A DNA stretch of 64,000 bases from Chitinophaga rupis (GTDB taxonomy: Bacteria > Bacteroidota > Bacteroidia > Chitinophagales > Chitinophagaceae). The DNA lies in contig NZ_FOBB01000003.1 of NCBI RefSeq assembly GCF_900109685.1, positions 865,209 through 929,208 on the forward strand, given 5' to 3'. Made by a program: the position numbers and the translations under genes. Of this stretch, positions 36,301 to 43,518 are shown piece after piece. The notes under the pieces were generated by a model, which saw only the letters and a program-made list of their open reading frames with translations, ran no database searches and was not told the origin of the DNA. The first letter of the stretch is position 1. The number at the start of each line of letters is the position of its first letter.

Positions 36301-36808
36301 TGCCTCTGTAGGCGGTGATATGGTGTACCTGGGCAGCGCTATTCCCCGTTACACCTATGGTGTGAACCTGGGCGGCGGCTACAAAGGTTTTGACCTTGCT
36401 GCATTTTTCCAGGGTGTAGGCAAAGTGTCTATTAACACCGTGGTAATGGAAAGAGCGCCTATTAACAGCGATGCTAACTTTAAGCCGGAGCACCTGAACA
36501 GCTGGACACCAGAAAACACCAGCGCCACTTTCCCGCGGCTGGTAAGCACTTCACAGAACTATGCCTCCTCTTCCTACTGGGTAAGAAGCGGCGCTTACCT
36601 GCGTTTAAAAAGCCTGCAGCTGGGCTATACCCTGCCTAAAGCATGGTTACAGGCAGCAGGCCTGTCACGCTGCCGGTTATACGTAAGCGGGCAAAACCTG
36701 CTCACCTTCAGCGGCCTGCCTCATGATATAGATCCGGAAGCGCCTAACGACAGCCGGTATTATCCCCAGGTACGCACTTATACTTTCGGATTAAATGTGG
36801 ATTTCTAA
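33398..36808 (+). CDS. SusC/RagA-family TonB-linked outer-membrane receptor with STN domain
   Basis: A 1136-residue receptor: signal peptide (1-24); STN signalling domain (about 45-110, LELKYGVSFLYKSQLE); carboxypeptidase-regulatory-like domain (about 150-225, VTDEKGQPVPGVTVLLKGTTTGTTTDATGTY); plug (about 230-350, TQKKVNVTGAVSALSG and DPLVLVDGVQYNM); and a barrel to the C-terminal LNVDF. The STN domain and the upstream sigma/anti-sigma pair mean it both imports and signals. The substrate is probably an oligosaccharide, by context. Confidence 0.95.
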   Translation: MNRYFISFITAISVSCYCGLAAHAQDMAAIPRQSQPASNTKKKLLKNVLSQLELKYGVSFLYKSQLEKKPLSTSTLDNQPSLEAALEALTNTNDLKYKKVRDNFYIIYSKDETPPEQPAPANDNATSQALNPGSSIYSPGAVQQIIVKGQVTDEKGQPVPGVTVLLKGTTTGTTTDATGTYTLPVPDGNGTLEFSYMGYLKQEIAIANRSSINVQLAQDIKAMSEVVVVGYGTQKKVNVTGAVSALSGADVNWKPVGQVSAALQGVAPGVTVTQNNGQPGSDQGTIRIRGMGTLNNNDPLVLVDGVQYNMNDVDANDIASMSILKDAAAASIYGVRAANGVILITTKRGSTGKAKVTYSNYFGWQNPARLAKFVGAQQFMKLVNQLRINSGSSAQYTDTQIAAYDDPNRNKDLYPDNYWLKDILTGSGFQQSHSLNVGGGTENIKYQFSTNYFDQKGLIKNMDYNRITVRLNTDIQVTKKLSFSADISTRLGDQQEPQGQEGSAWYQFGQAFITNPLNVNKYSDGTWGLVRGGQNPIRLQDEGGLYVYKNNLFTGNFKGSYQLIDGLKVTGLAAVNYRSVYNSLHNRSLDYFTNFPENTNTLTVGQNNITKEYQGYWFRNFQGLIEYEKNLGSHYFKLMGGASRLTETNDDLSGYRTNLPNGEIEQINAGAADGQQAKGTANAYSLLSFFGRLNYAYKDKYLFEANIRRDGSSRFADNQKWGWFPSFSAGWRVSGEEFMQDITFINNLKLRGSWGKLGNDVFVNNTDPARLNYPYQTTYQYNSYPFGGSLNPTAGITVYPNSGLTWETTQMTDVGLDLTVLKNLDVTFDYYQKNTSDILMDLRLPMYVGLNAAVQNAGKVRNTGWEVAVSYHNKLGDFSYNVGANLSDVRNKIVDLKGADVVSKDNNNIYTGRIKGIPIDGFYGYQVEGIFQTQDQVNSHAPQPGANIAPGDLMYKDQNNDKVVKEGDASVGGDMVYLGSAIPRYTYGVNLGGGYKGFDLAAFFQGVGKVSINTVVMERAPINSDANFKPEHLNSWTPENTSATFPRLVSTSQNYASSSYWVRSGAYLRLKSLQLGYTLPKAWLQAAGLSRCRLYVSGQNLLTFSGLPHDIDPEAPNDSRYYPQVRTYTFGLNVDF

Positions 36809-36820
36809 ACGCTCGCAATC

Positions 36821-38401
36821 ATGAAAAAACTAAGCATATTTTTAATAGCCATAGCAGCCTGTATGTCTTTTACAGCCTGTAAAAAAGGTTTCCTGGATGA
36901 GCAGCCGCAGGATGCCGTATCCCGCGAAAGCTACTGGAAAACAGAAGCCGACGCCATTGCCGCAGTGAACAACTGTTACCGCGGGCTGGGTGATGTAGAC
37001 AACCGCATGTTTCTTTCCGCTGCTACAGACGATAGCTATGCATGGAGCAACTGGCCCAGTGAAATGATCTATGTAGGTAATGGCAGCGCCACTCCCGGCA
37101 ACAATGCCTTCTCCAATTTCTGGAGCAACTTTTACCGGATGATCACCTCCTGTAATGATGTGCTGGAAAATATAGACCGCGTAAGCAGCATGGATGCAAG
37201 CCTGCGCAACCGCATGAAAGGCGAAGCCCGCTTCCTGCGCGCTTTCGCTTACCAGCAGCTCATTGGCCTGTACGGTGATGTGGTGCTGTTAACGCACATA
37301 CCCACCACAGATGAGCTGAATGAAAGCCGTACTCCCCGGGCACAGGTGGCAGACTTTATTGTAAAGGAGCTGGATACCATCAGCAATGTGCTGCCGGCTA
37401 CCTACGATGCCTCCAACACCGGCAGGGCCACCAAAGGCGCTGCGCTGGCGCTAAAAGCACGTACCCTGTTATATGAAGGCAGGTGGCAGGATGCTGCTAC
37501 CGCTGCAAAAGCAGTAATAGACCAGAACACTTACATTATTGATAACAACTACCTGAGCCTTTTTAACGGTACCAATAAAACCAGCAAGGAGATCATACTA
37601 TCTGCACAGTACGTAAAAAATACGCTGCCCAATGCCACGGCTACCTGGGTGGGCGGCCCTTCCCTGGGCGGCTGGTCAGAGATCACACCTTTGCAATCTT
37701 TGGTAGATGCATTTGAGTGTACGGATGGTAAAACCATCGACCAGTCAGCACTGTATGATCCGGCGCACCCCTTTGCTAACCGTGATCCGCGTTTAAGGCT
37801 GAACGTTATACTGCCCGGCGATACCGTGAACGGGATTGTTATTGATGTAAGCAAGCCCAATTCCATTGATGGTTTGGGCAAGAACAACGGCTCCTTTACC
37901 GGTTTCTATTACAAAAAATATGTACCGGCTGATATTGACGGCAGCTGGGACCGCAACTCTTACAATGATATTGTATTACTGCGCTTCCCGGAAGTATTGC
38001 TCACCTATGCCGAAGCAAAGATCCAGCTTAACCAGATAGACGCTTCTGTATATGATGCTATTAACCGCGTACGGCAGCGCGCCGGTGTGAACATGCCTGC
38101 AGTAACTACTGCCAATACCCCTACACAGGCGGCCCTGCTGGCGGTGGTGAAAAGGGAAAGAAGGGTGGAGTTTCCGCTGGAGGATAACCGCCTGTTTGAC
38201 ATCCGCCGCTGGAAAATTGCAGCAACTGTAATGAATGGTCCTGTGTATGGTATTCTCAACTACTTTGATAATACCCGCAGTGATTATGGTAAAAATATAC
38301 TGGTGGAACAACGGAAATTCACCGAAAGGGATTACCTGTGGGCTATTCCGCAGAGTGAAACCTCCATCAGCCCGAATGTAGGACAAAACCCCTCATGGTA
38401 A
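36821..38401 (+). CDS. SusD/RagB-family surface glycan-binding lipoprotein
   Basis: A 526-residue lipoprotein with the lipobox CMSFTACKKGFLDEQP, an N-terminal SusD-like TPR half (RNRMKGEARFLRAFAYQQLIGLYGDVVLLTHIP) and a C-terminal RagB half (VLLTYAEAKIQLNQ, RRVEFPLEDNRLFDIRRWK, WAIPQSETSISPN). It lies 12 nt after SusC and would form the lid of the SusCD complex. A hairpin terminator follows. Confidence 0.95.
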   Translation: MKKLSIFLIAIAACMSFTACKKGFLDEQPQDAVSRESYWKTEADAIAAVNNCYRGLGDVDNRMFLSAATDDSYAWSNWPSEMIYVGNGSATPGNNAFSNFWSNFYRMITSCNDVLENIDRVSSMDASLRNRMKGEARFLRAFAYQQLIGLYGDVVLLTHIPTTDELNESRTPRAQVADFIVKELDTISNVLPATYDASNTGRATKGAALALKARTLLYEGRWQDAATAAKAVIDQNTYIIDNNYLSLFNGTNKTSKEIILSAQYVKNTLPNATATWVGGPSLGGWSEITPLQSLVDAFECTDGKTIDQSALYDPAHPFANRDPRLRLNVILPGDTVNGIVIDVSKPNSIDGLGKNNGSFTGFYYKKYVPADIDGSWDRNSYNDIVLLRFPEVLLTYAEAKIQLNQIDASVYDAINRVRQRAGVNMPAVTTANTPTQAALLAVVKRERRVEFPLEDNRLFDIRRWKIAATVMNGPVYGILNYFDNTRSDYGKNILVEQRKFTERDYLWAIPQSETSISPNVGQNPSW

Positions 38402-38481
38402 TATCTCCTATGAAACAGTGACCAATGGATCATACAACAAACCCTTCGCGTAAGTAAAAGCAGCAGTTAACAATGAAAGAG

Positions 38482-38510
38482 GAGGATGAGGCTACCTGGC
38501 TTCATCCTTC
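38482..38510. terminator. Bidirectional terminator between susD-like and GH1 genes
   Basis: The stem aggatgaggc / gcttcatcct (one mismatch) has a tacctg loop and is followed on the plus strand by tcctcattt. It separates convergent genes and overlaps the GH1 stop. Confidence 0.6.
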
Positions 38511-39863
38511 CTCATTTAAGAAGGTTTTAAACCAGTAACCGGAATCTTTAATGGTGCGGCGCTGCGTTTCAAAATCCACGTACACTAATCCAAAGCGGGC
38601 GCGGTAACCTTCTGCCCATTCAAAATTATCGGTCAGCGTCCAGGCAAAGTAACCATCTACCGGCACCCCTTCCCTTTTTGCCTGCAATACAGCGCCGAGG
38701 TAATCCTGAAAGTATTGTATACGTGCCGTATCCTTTATACGCCCGTCTTCCGGCTGGTCTGTAAACGCGGCGCCTCCTTCTGTTACAATGATCCTTTTTA
38801 CACCCCGGTAAGCGGCAAACTGTTTTAATACAGCATACATGCCACCGGCGCTTATTTCCCAGCCCAGCGCTGTTACCGGCACCTTGCGGTAGCGGGGTTT
38901 TACTTCCGATACGCCTACCACCGGCATAAAGGCATTGTAACGTACTACCAGCGGAAAGTAATGTTGTATACCAATGAAGTCAAAATCAAAAGCCATCCGG
39001 TCCCAGTCGCGCCAAAGGGCGTAGCGCCGTTCTATACGTTTCAGCATAGGCATGTCATGCACCGGGTATCCCATGCCCAGCGCAGGTTCCAGGAACATGC
39101 GGTTAAAAAGGGCATCGGCCTTGCGCGCCGCCAGCAGGTCGCGCTCGTTTTGTGTATAGGGTATAATGTGCGAGCAGGAGAAAGTAGTGCCTATTACCGC
39201 ATCCTTAACCTCTTCCCGTATTACCCGGGCCCCGGCTGCCTGTGCCAGCACTACGTGGTGCACGGCCGGTAAGAAATACGATAACCCGAATTTGCCCGGC
39301 GCATGCACACCCAGCATATATCCCAGCGAGGTAAAACCAAAAGGTTCATTCAGCACTATCCAGTGTTTTACCTTATCGCCATACTCGCGTACGCATATAC
39401 GCACATATTCCTCAAATGCATACACTACGCCGCGGTGGCACCAGCCGCCCCTTGTTTCCATAGCATGCGGCAGATCCCAGTGGTATAAAGTAATGTAGGG
39501 AGTTAGTCCTATTTCAAGGCAGGCATCTATGAGGCGGTGATAAAAAGCAAGGCCGGCAGAATTTACCTGGCCGCTGCCTTTTGGCAGTATGCGGGGCCAG
39601 GAAATAGAAAAGCGGAAAACAGAAAAGCCCATTATTTTAGCCAGCAGCAGGTCCTGGAAATAACGGTTATAAAAATCAGTGGCCACGCGGGCATGGCTGC
39701 CATCTTTAATCTTGCCTTTACGCTGGGTAAAAACATCCCAGATGGATTTGCCCCTGCCGTCTTTATCATGCGCGCCTTCATTCTGAAAAGCGGCAATAGT
39801 AACACCCCATAAAAAATCATCACCAAAATCACGACGGCTGAATGGTGCATTAAGTGATTCCAT
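38502..39863 (-). CDS. GH1 family beta-glycosidase
   Basis: A 453-residue TIM barrel of glycoside hydrolase family 1. Seen: FLWGVTIAAFQNEGA, FSISWPRILPKG, YHWDLPHAM, the acid/base Glu in WIVLNEPFGF and the nucleophile Glu in IIVTEGGAAF (usually TENG; here Gly replaces Asn). It has no clear signal peptide, so it is probably cytoplasmic and cleaves imported beta-glucosides or related disaccharides. It is convergent with the SusCD genes and likely works on their cargo (inference). Confidence 0.9.
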   Translation of the reverse strand: MESLNAPFSRRDFGDDFLWGVTIAAFQNEGAHDKDGRGKSIWDVFTQRKGKIKDGSHARVATDFYNRYFQDLLLAKIMGFSVFRFSISWPRILPKGSGQVNSAGLAFYHRLIDACLEIGLTPYITLYHWDLPHAMETRGGWCHRGVVYAFEEYVRICVREYGDKVKHWIVLNEPFGFTSLGYMLGVHAPGKFGLSYFLPAVHHVVLAQAAGARVIREEVKDAVIGTTFSCSHIIPYTQNERDLLAARKADALFNRMFLEPALGMGYPVHDMPMLKRIERRYALWRDWDRMAFDFDFIGIQHYFPLVVRYNAFMPVVGVSEVKPRYRKVPVTALGWEISAGGMYAVLKQFAAYRGVKRIIVTEGGAAFTDQPEDGRIKDTARIQYFQDYLGAVLQAKREGVPVDGYFAWTLTDNFEWAEGYRARFGLVYVDFETQRRTIKDSGYWFKTFLNEEG

Positions 39864-39939
39864 ACAACCGCAGTTTACAATAGTTTATTTAAAAAAATCA
39901 TTATTTAATTGTTAACATTAAGCGCTTTATTTTTAAAGT

Positions 39940-40995
39940 ATGAATGCACGTACACTCATATACCTGCTATCAGGCGCCGGCTGCCTGGCTGCCTGCGGTA
40001 ATGGCGCCCGGCCTGCAACTGCTGCAGACAGCACAGTACAGGCTGCAAAGCTGATAGATACTATGAACCGCATGGTGCTGATACCCGGCGGCGCCTTTGA
40101 AATGGGAACAGATGAAATGCCCGCCCAGCCCGATGAACAGCCGGTACACACCGTGCAGGTGGATAGTTTTATGATGGATGAGCATGAGGTGACCAACGGG
40201 GAGTTTGCAGCATTTGTTGCAGCTACGGGCTATGTTACCATTGCAGAAAAACCCATCAGCAAAGAAGAGATCCTGAAAGAATTACCGCCCGGATCACCAG
40301 ACCCTGACAGCAGCCTGCTGCAGGCCGGCTCACTGGTATTCTCTCCCCCGGACCATGAAGTACCACTGGATGATGTATCCCAATGGTGGGCTTTTAAACC
40401 CGGCGCCAGCTGGCAGCATCCGGAAGGGGCGGAAAGTAGCATCACCGGAAAAGAGCATTACCCCGCCGTGCATATATCCTGGGAAGATGCGCAGGCCTAT
40501 GCCCAATGGGCCGGTAAGCGACTGCCTACAGAAGCAGAATGGGAATATGCAGCCCGCGGCGGACTGGCCCGCCAAAACTATCCGTGGGGCAATGAAGCGC
40601 TGACCACAGGCCAGCCTAAAGCCAATACCTGGAACGGGCATTTCCCTTACCAGAATACCAAAACAGATGGTTTTTATGGTACCGCACCGGTAAAAACATA
40701 TGCCCCTAACCGTTATGGGCTGTATGATATGTCGGGGAATGTATGGGAGTGGTGTGCAGACTGGTATGATGCTAATTATTACCAGCATACACCGGCAGGG
40801 GCGCATAACCCGCAGGGGCCTGATAAAGGCTTTGACCCGGCTGATCCGGCTGCGCCCAAGCGGGTGATACGAGGCGGCTCCTTTATGTGTACAGATGAAT
40901 ATTGCAGCGGGTACCGGGTTACAGCGAGAATGAAAACCACGCCCACTTCCGGGCTATCCAACTTAGGCTTCCGTTGTGTGAAGGATCTGAAGTAG
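39940..40995 (+). CDS. Formylglycine-generating enzyme-like lipoprotein
   Basis: A 351-residue protein with a lipobox (CLAACGNG, Cys19) and a single FGE-sulfatase domain (about 45-350: MVLIPGGAFEMGTD, DEHEVTNGEFAAF, RLPTEAEWEYAARGG, YDMSGNVWEWCADWY, GLSNLGFRCV). The two copper-site cysteines of true formylglycine-generating enzymes are both present, Cys317 and Cys322 in GGSFMCTDEYCSGYR, the same spacing as in human SUMF1. So it could oxidise a sulfatase cysteine, yet it is predicted to be exported. Nearest sulfatase-fold gene: 16803-18815 (Thr type, not needing it). Confidence 0.85.
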   Translation: MNARTLIYLLSGAGCLAACGNGARPATAADSTVQAAKLIDTMNRMVLIPGGAFEMGTDEMPAQPDEQPVHTVQVDSFMMDEHEVTNGEFAAFVAATGYVTIAEKPISKEEILKELPPGSPDPDSSLLQAGSLVFSPPDHEVPLDDVSQWWAFKPGASWQHPEGAESSITGKEHYPAVHISWEDAQAYAQWAGKRLPTEAEWEYAARGGLARQNYPWGNEALTTGQPKANTWNGHFPYQNTKTDGFYGTAPVKTYAPNRYGLYDMSGNVWEWCADWYDANYYQHTPAGAHNPQGPDKGFDPADPAAPKRVIRGGSFMCTDEYCSGYRVTARMKTTPTSGLSNLGFRCVKDLK

Positions 40996-41006
40996 GGAAA
41001 AGTGAA

Positions 41007-41028
41007 AGGTGAAACTTCCGCTTCACCT
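41007..41028. terminator. Bidirectional hairpin terminator
   Basis: The stem aggtgaa (41007-41013) / ttcacct (41022-41028) lies between the convergent FGE-like and BlaR1-like genes. The T-tract is weak on both sides. Confidence 0.5.
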
Positions 41029-41039
41029 TCCATGCTGAG

Positions 41040-42785
41040 TTATTTTATAGTAACTGTATCTTTTGTATTTACCATGATCACACCATTTACACCGGCGCTT
41101 CCGTAAATGGATACCGCACTTTCGCCTTTAAGAACGTTAACAGACGTGATCTTGTCCTTAGGCATTGTGTTCAATGCTGTCAGGGTTTTTACCTTCCCGT
41201 TTACGATCACCAGCGGCTGGGCTTTTAAGCTATCCAGCCCACGGATGCTAATGGTCGTCTTTGCATTAGTGTTAGTGTTATAGTTATAGTTGTAGCTTTT
41301 GTTAATGGTTTGAGCAGTATCCATCGTTAATGTTACCGAACGTACCTTTACAGAATCCCGTTTAAACCTAACAACCCTTACGGTGGATGTGGAATCCCTT
41401 TTAAAATTAATAACCCCTGCACCGGATCTTCCCTTGCCCTTGTTGGTAGTGATCTCAATCACTCCATTTTTTCCTTTGTCGCCATAACGTGGACGTGCCT
41501 CCTCTGGTTTCCATACATTTATGGCAATAATATCTTTAGGAGTTATGTCTGGCTTATCCACTTCTACTCCATCTACTATCCAAAGTCCTTTAAAATCCGG
41601 GGGGCACATCGTTATCTTAGGCCTTACGGTATCAGGATCACGTGGCGGTGGTGGTGGTGGCGGCGCTTGCGGAGGAGGCGGAGGAGGTACCCGTCCAGGT
41701 ACCGGCGCAGGAGGCGGAGGCGGCGGCGGGAAGGTATCCGGGCCTGTTGGCGCGAGTGTTCCCCGTGGTTCAGGCACTATTGCGGCCAGGGGTCCTGCGC
41801 CCGGTGTGGCCGGCACCCGTGCGTCGGGAGCTACCGGTGCCAGTTTGGGAGCATCGGGAGCTACCGGGGCTACCGGGGCTGCAGGTATTGTGTCTGTTAC
41901 ATCTCCTGTTTGCGCATGCTTAAAGGCGGCCCGGCTGTAGTTTAATGATAGCAGGGCTACTGCTACCACGCATCCCAGCACCAGGTAACGCAGCATATTA
42001 TATTTAGCGGAACGTTTGCTGTTCATCATTTTAATTCTGTTTTTCAGATGTGAGAGATTGAAGTTGTTTGCGATGGCCGTCGCATATGGAATTCCACTAA
42101 CTTTTATCAGGTTGTATTGATAGATCTTCCGGTCTATTCCCTGCTGCAGCATCCGCCGGTCTGTAATAAACTCCAGGTTCTCCCGCACGGCAGTACGCAT
42201 CAGCCAGGCCCCGGGGTTAAACCAGTAGAAAATATTATTCAGCTCTGCCATCATCACATCAATGGTATGCCACTGTTCTACGTGCACCTGCTCGTGCTGC
42301 AAAATGGCATCCAGCTCCATAGGAGCATGCTGCGAGGGATTAATGTAAATATTCTTAAAGAAGGAAAAAGGATTCACCGGCTGCTGTAAAGCTTTTACCG
42401 GCAGCTGCTGTATAACGGCTGCCTGCGACTGCCGGTGTAAACGCCACAGGGATAACAGCTGCATAAAAAAGCGTATAGCCATTACTGCTACCCCTACCCA
42501 GAAAATATATACCAGTAAATGCCATACGGTAAATTCGCTTACCGGCTGCAGCTGTAACGCGCCCAGGTCCGGCACATAGGCTACCACCTCACTGATCTGC
42601 TGATGCCGCTGCAGGAGCGCATTCACATCTATTAACGGGAATACGGATGAACAAACAATGCCGGTAAGTAAAAAGAACCGGTTCAGCACATAAAAGGTAA
42701 GCCTGCGCAGTCCAAAGCGGTAAGCCAGGTAAAATAAGGTAAGCGCTATGTTGGCTTTTAACAGGTATATTAATAAGGCCGGCAT
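41040..42785 (-). CDS. BlaR1/MecR1-type M56 metallopeptidase with Pro-rich linker and two TonB-plug-like motifs
   Basis: A 581-residue membrane protein: N-terminal helices (1-115), the zinc protease motif HEQVH at 164-168 with NNIFYWFNPGAWLM, a further transmembrane helix (about 266-285, LVLGCVVAVALLSL), then a long Ala/Pro/Val then poly-Pro linker (about 300-395). The C-terminal part holds two copies of a plug-like signature, DIIAINVWKPEEARPRYGDKGKNGVIEITTNK and KITSVNVLKGESAVSIYGSAGVNGVIMVNTK (shown here as motif descriptions). It lies 6 nt after blaI and would sense an envelope signal and relieve BlaI repression. Confidence 0.88.
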   Translation of the reverse strand: MPALLIYLLKANIALTLFYLAYRFGLRRLTFYVLNRFFLLTGIVCSSVFPLIDVNALLQRHQQISEVVAYVPDLGALQLQPVSEFTVWHLLVYIFWVGVAVMAIRFFMQLLSLWRLHRQSQAAVIQQLPVKALQQPVNPFSFFKNIYINPSQHAPMELDAILQHEQVHVEQWHTIDVMMAELNNIFYWFNPGAWLMRTAVRENLEFITDRRMLQQGIDRKIYQYNLIKVSGIPYATAIANNFNLSHLKNRIKMMNSKRSAKYNMLRYLVLGCVVAVALLSLNYSRAAFKHAQTGDVTDTIPAAPVAPVAPDAPKLAPVAPDARVPATPGAGPLAAIVPEPRGTLAPTGPDTFPPPPPPPAPVPGRVPPPPPPQAPPPPPPPRDPDTVRPKITMCPPDFKGLWIVDGVEVDKPDITPKDIIAINVWKPEEARPRYGDKGKNGVIEITTNKGKGRSGAGVINFKRDSTSTVRVVRFKRDSVKVRSVTLTMDTAQTINKSYNYNYNTNTNAKTTISIRGLDSLKAQPLVIVNGKVKTLTALNTMPKDKITSVNVLKGESAVSIYGSAGVNGVIMVNTKDTVTIK

Positions 42786-42791
42786 ATCTTA

Positions 42792-43157
42792 TTATTTTGG
42801 ATCGTTATTTTCAATCATTTTGATGATCTCTTTCAGCTCGTCGGGGCTGATCTGCTTTTCCTTTGCAAAAAAGGTCACCAGCTCTTTATAGGAGTTCTCA
42901 AAATAGTTCTGTACAAAACCATTCATGAACTTCTTCTTGTATTCTTCTTCTGCTATCAAGGGCGTGTACTCATATACGTTACCTGTTTTACGGCTTTGCA
43001 GGTAACCCTTTTTTTCCAGGTTCTTGATGGTGGATGCCAGGGTGGTGTAAGGCGGCGCCGGCGCACTATGCGCTTCCAGGAAATCTTTTACAATACCCTT
43101 GCCTTTTTGCCATACAGCCTGCATGGCAGCTTCCTCCTGCTGCGTGAGCTTTTCCAT
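42792..43157 (-). CDS. BlaI/MecI-type transcriptional repressor
   Basis: A 121-residue winged-helix repressor: MEKLTQQEEAAMQAVWQKGKG, PPYTTLASTIKNLEKKGYLQSRKTGNVYEYTPLI, and a C-terminal dimerisation helix (EEYKKKFMNGFVQNYFENSYKELV). The BlaR1 protease cleavage site would be in this C-terminal part. It is the first gene of the blaI-blaR1 operon, with a double operator upstream, so it is probably autoregulated. Other targets are not visible; no beta-lactamase is in the window. Confidence 0.93.
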   Translation of the reverse strand: MEKLTQQEEAAMQAVWQKGKGIVKDFLEAHSAPAPPYTTLASTIKNLEKKGYLQSRKTGNVYEYTPLIAEEEYKKKFMNGFVQNYFENSYKELVTFFAKEKQISPDELKEIIKMIENNDPK

Positions 43158-43180
43158 ATATTTCTGTTTACAGGACTAAA

Positions 43181-43216
43181 TTACGATATTTTCGTAACAC
43201 TACGATTTTTTCGTAA
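43181..43216. promoter_or_regulatory. Double operator upstream of blaI
   Basis: Two inverted repeats of form TACGA-N5-TCGTA: TTACGA tattt TCGTAA (43181-43197) and CTACGA ttttt TCGTAA (43200-43216). Their centres are 19 bp apart, about two helical turns, so two dimers could bind side by side. They begin 24 nt before the blaI start. A BlaI binding role is inferred from position. Confidence 0.75.
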
Positions 43217-43233
43217 TTCTTTTTTAAATAATT

Positions 43234-43415
43234 TTCGGGGAGGGGATTTGGGGAAAGGCCGGGAGGGGAAGGTAAACTTAGAGGGTATGAGAAATTGAGG
43301 GAAAAGATTTGAAGGAAGGCTTGAAGGAAAAGATTTCAAGGCAAGGATTTGGAAGGGAAAAAATTTGAAGGGTATAGAGCAATTGAAGGAAAAGATCTGA
43401 GGCAGGAGAAAACGA
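43234..43415 (+). repeat. Polypurine tract with degenerate GAAGGAAAAGATTTG words
   Basis: The plus strand is very purine-rich for about 180 nt with repeated words such as gaaggaaaagatttg, gaaggaaggcttgaagg, aaggatttggaaggg and gaagggtatagag. It is the bulk of the 361-nt gap between blaI and the TlpA-like gene. No gene or clear inverted arm is seen. Confidence 0.6.
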
Positions 43416-43455
43416 AGGATCATAGATCTGTACAATCATCTACAAAAAAACAAAA

Positions 43456-43483
43456 CGCCGAACACATTTTACTGCATCCGGCG
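43456..43483 (-). terminator. Terminator after TlpA-like gene
   Basis: On the minus strand, CGCCGGA pairs with TTCGGCG (one G-U), followed by TTTTGTTTTTTTG (plus 43443-43455). Confidence 0.7.
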
Positions 43484-43518
43484 CCTGTTGTTATTTGATA
43501 TTTCCTATTTAAACTAAA

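Noticed and set aside
41642..41945. Plus-strand Gly-, Ala/Val- or Arg-rich ORFs opposite the BlaR1 linker
   Set aside because: They are mirror frames of the proline-rich coding repeat and have no start context or homology.
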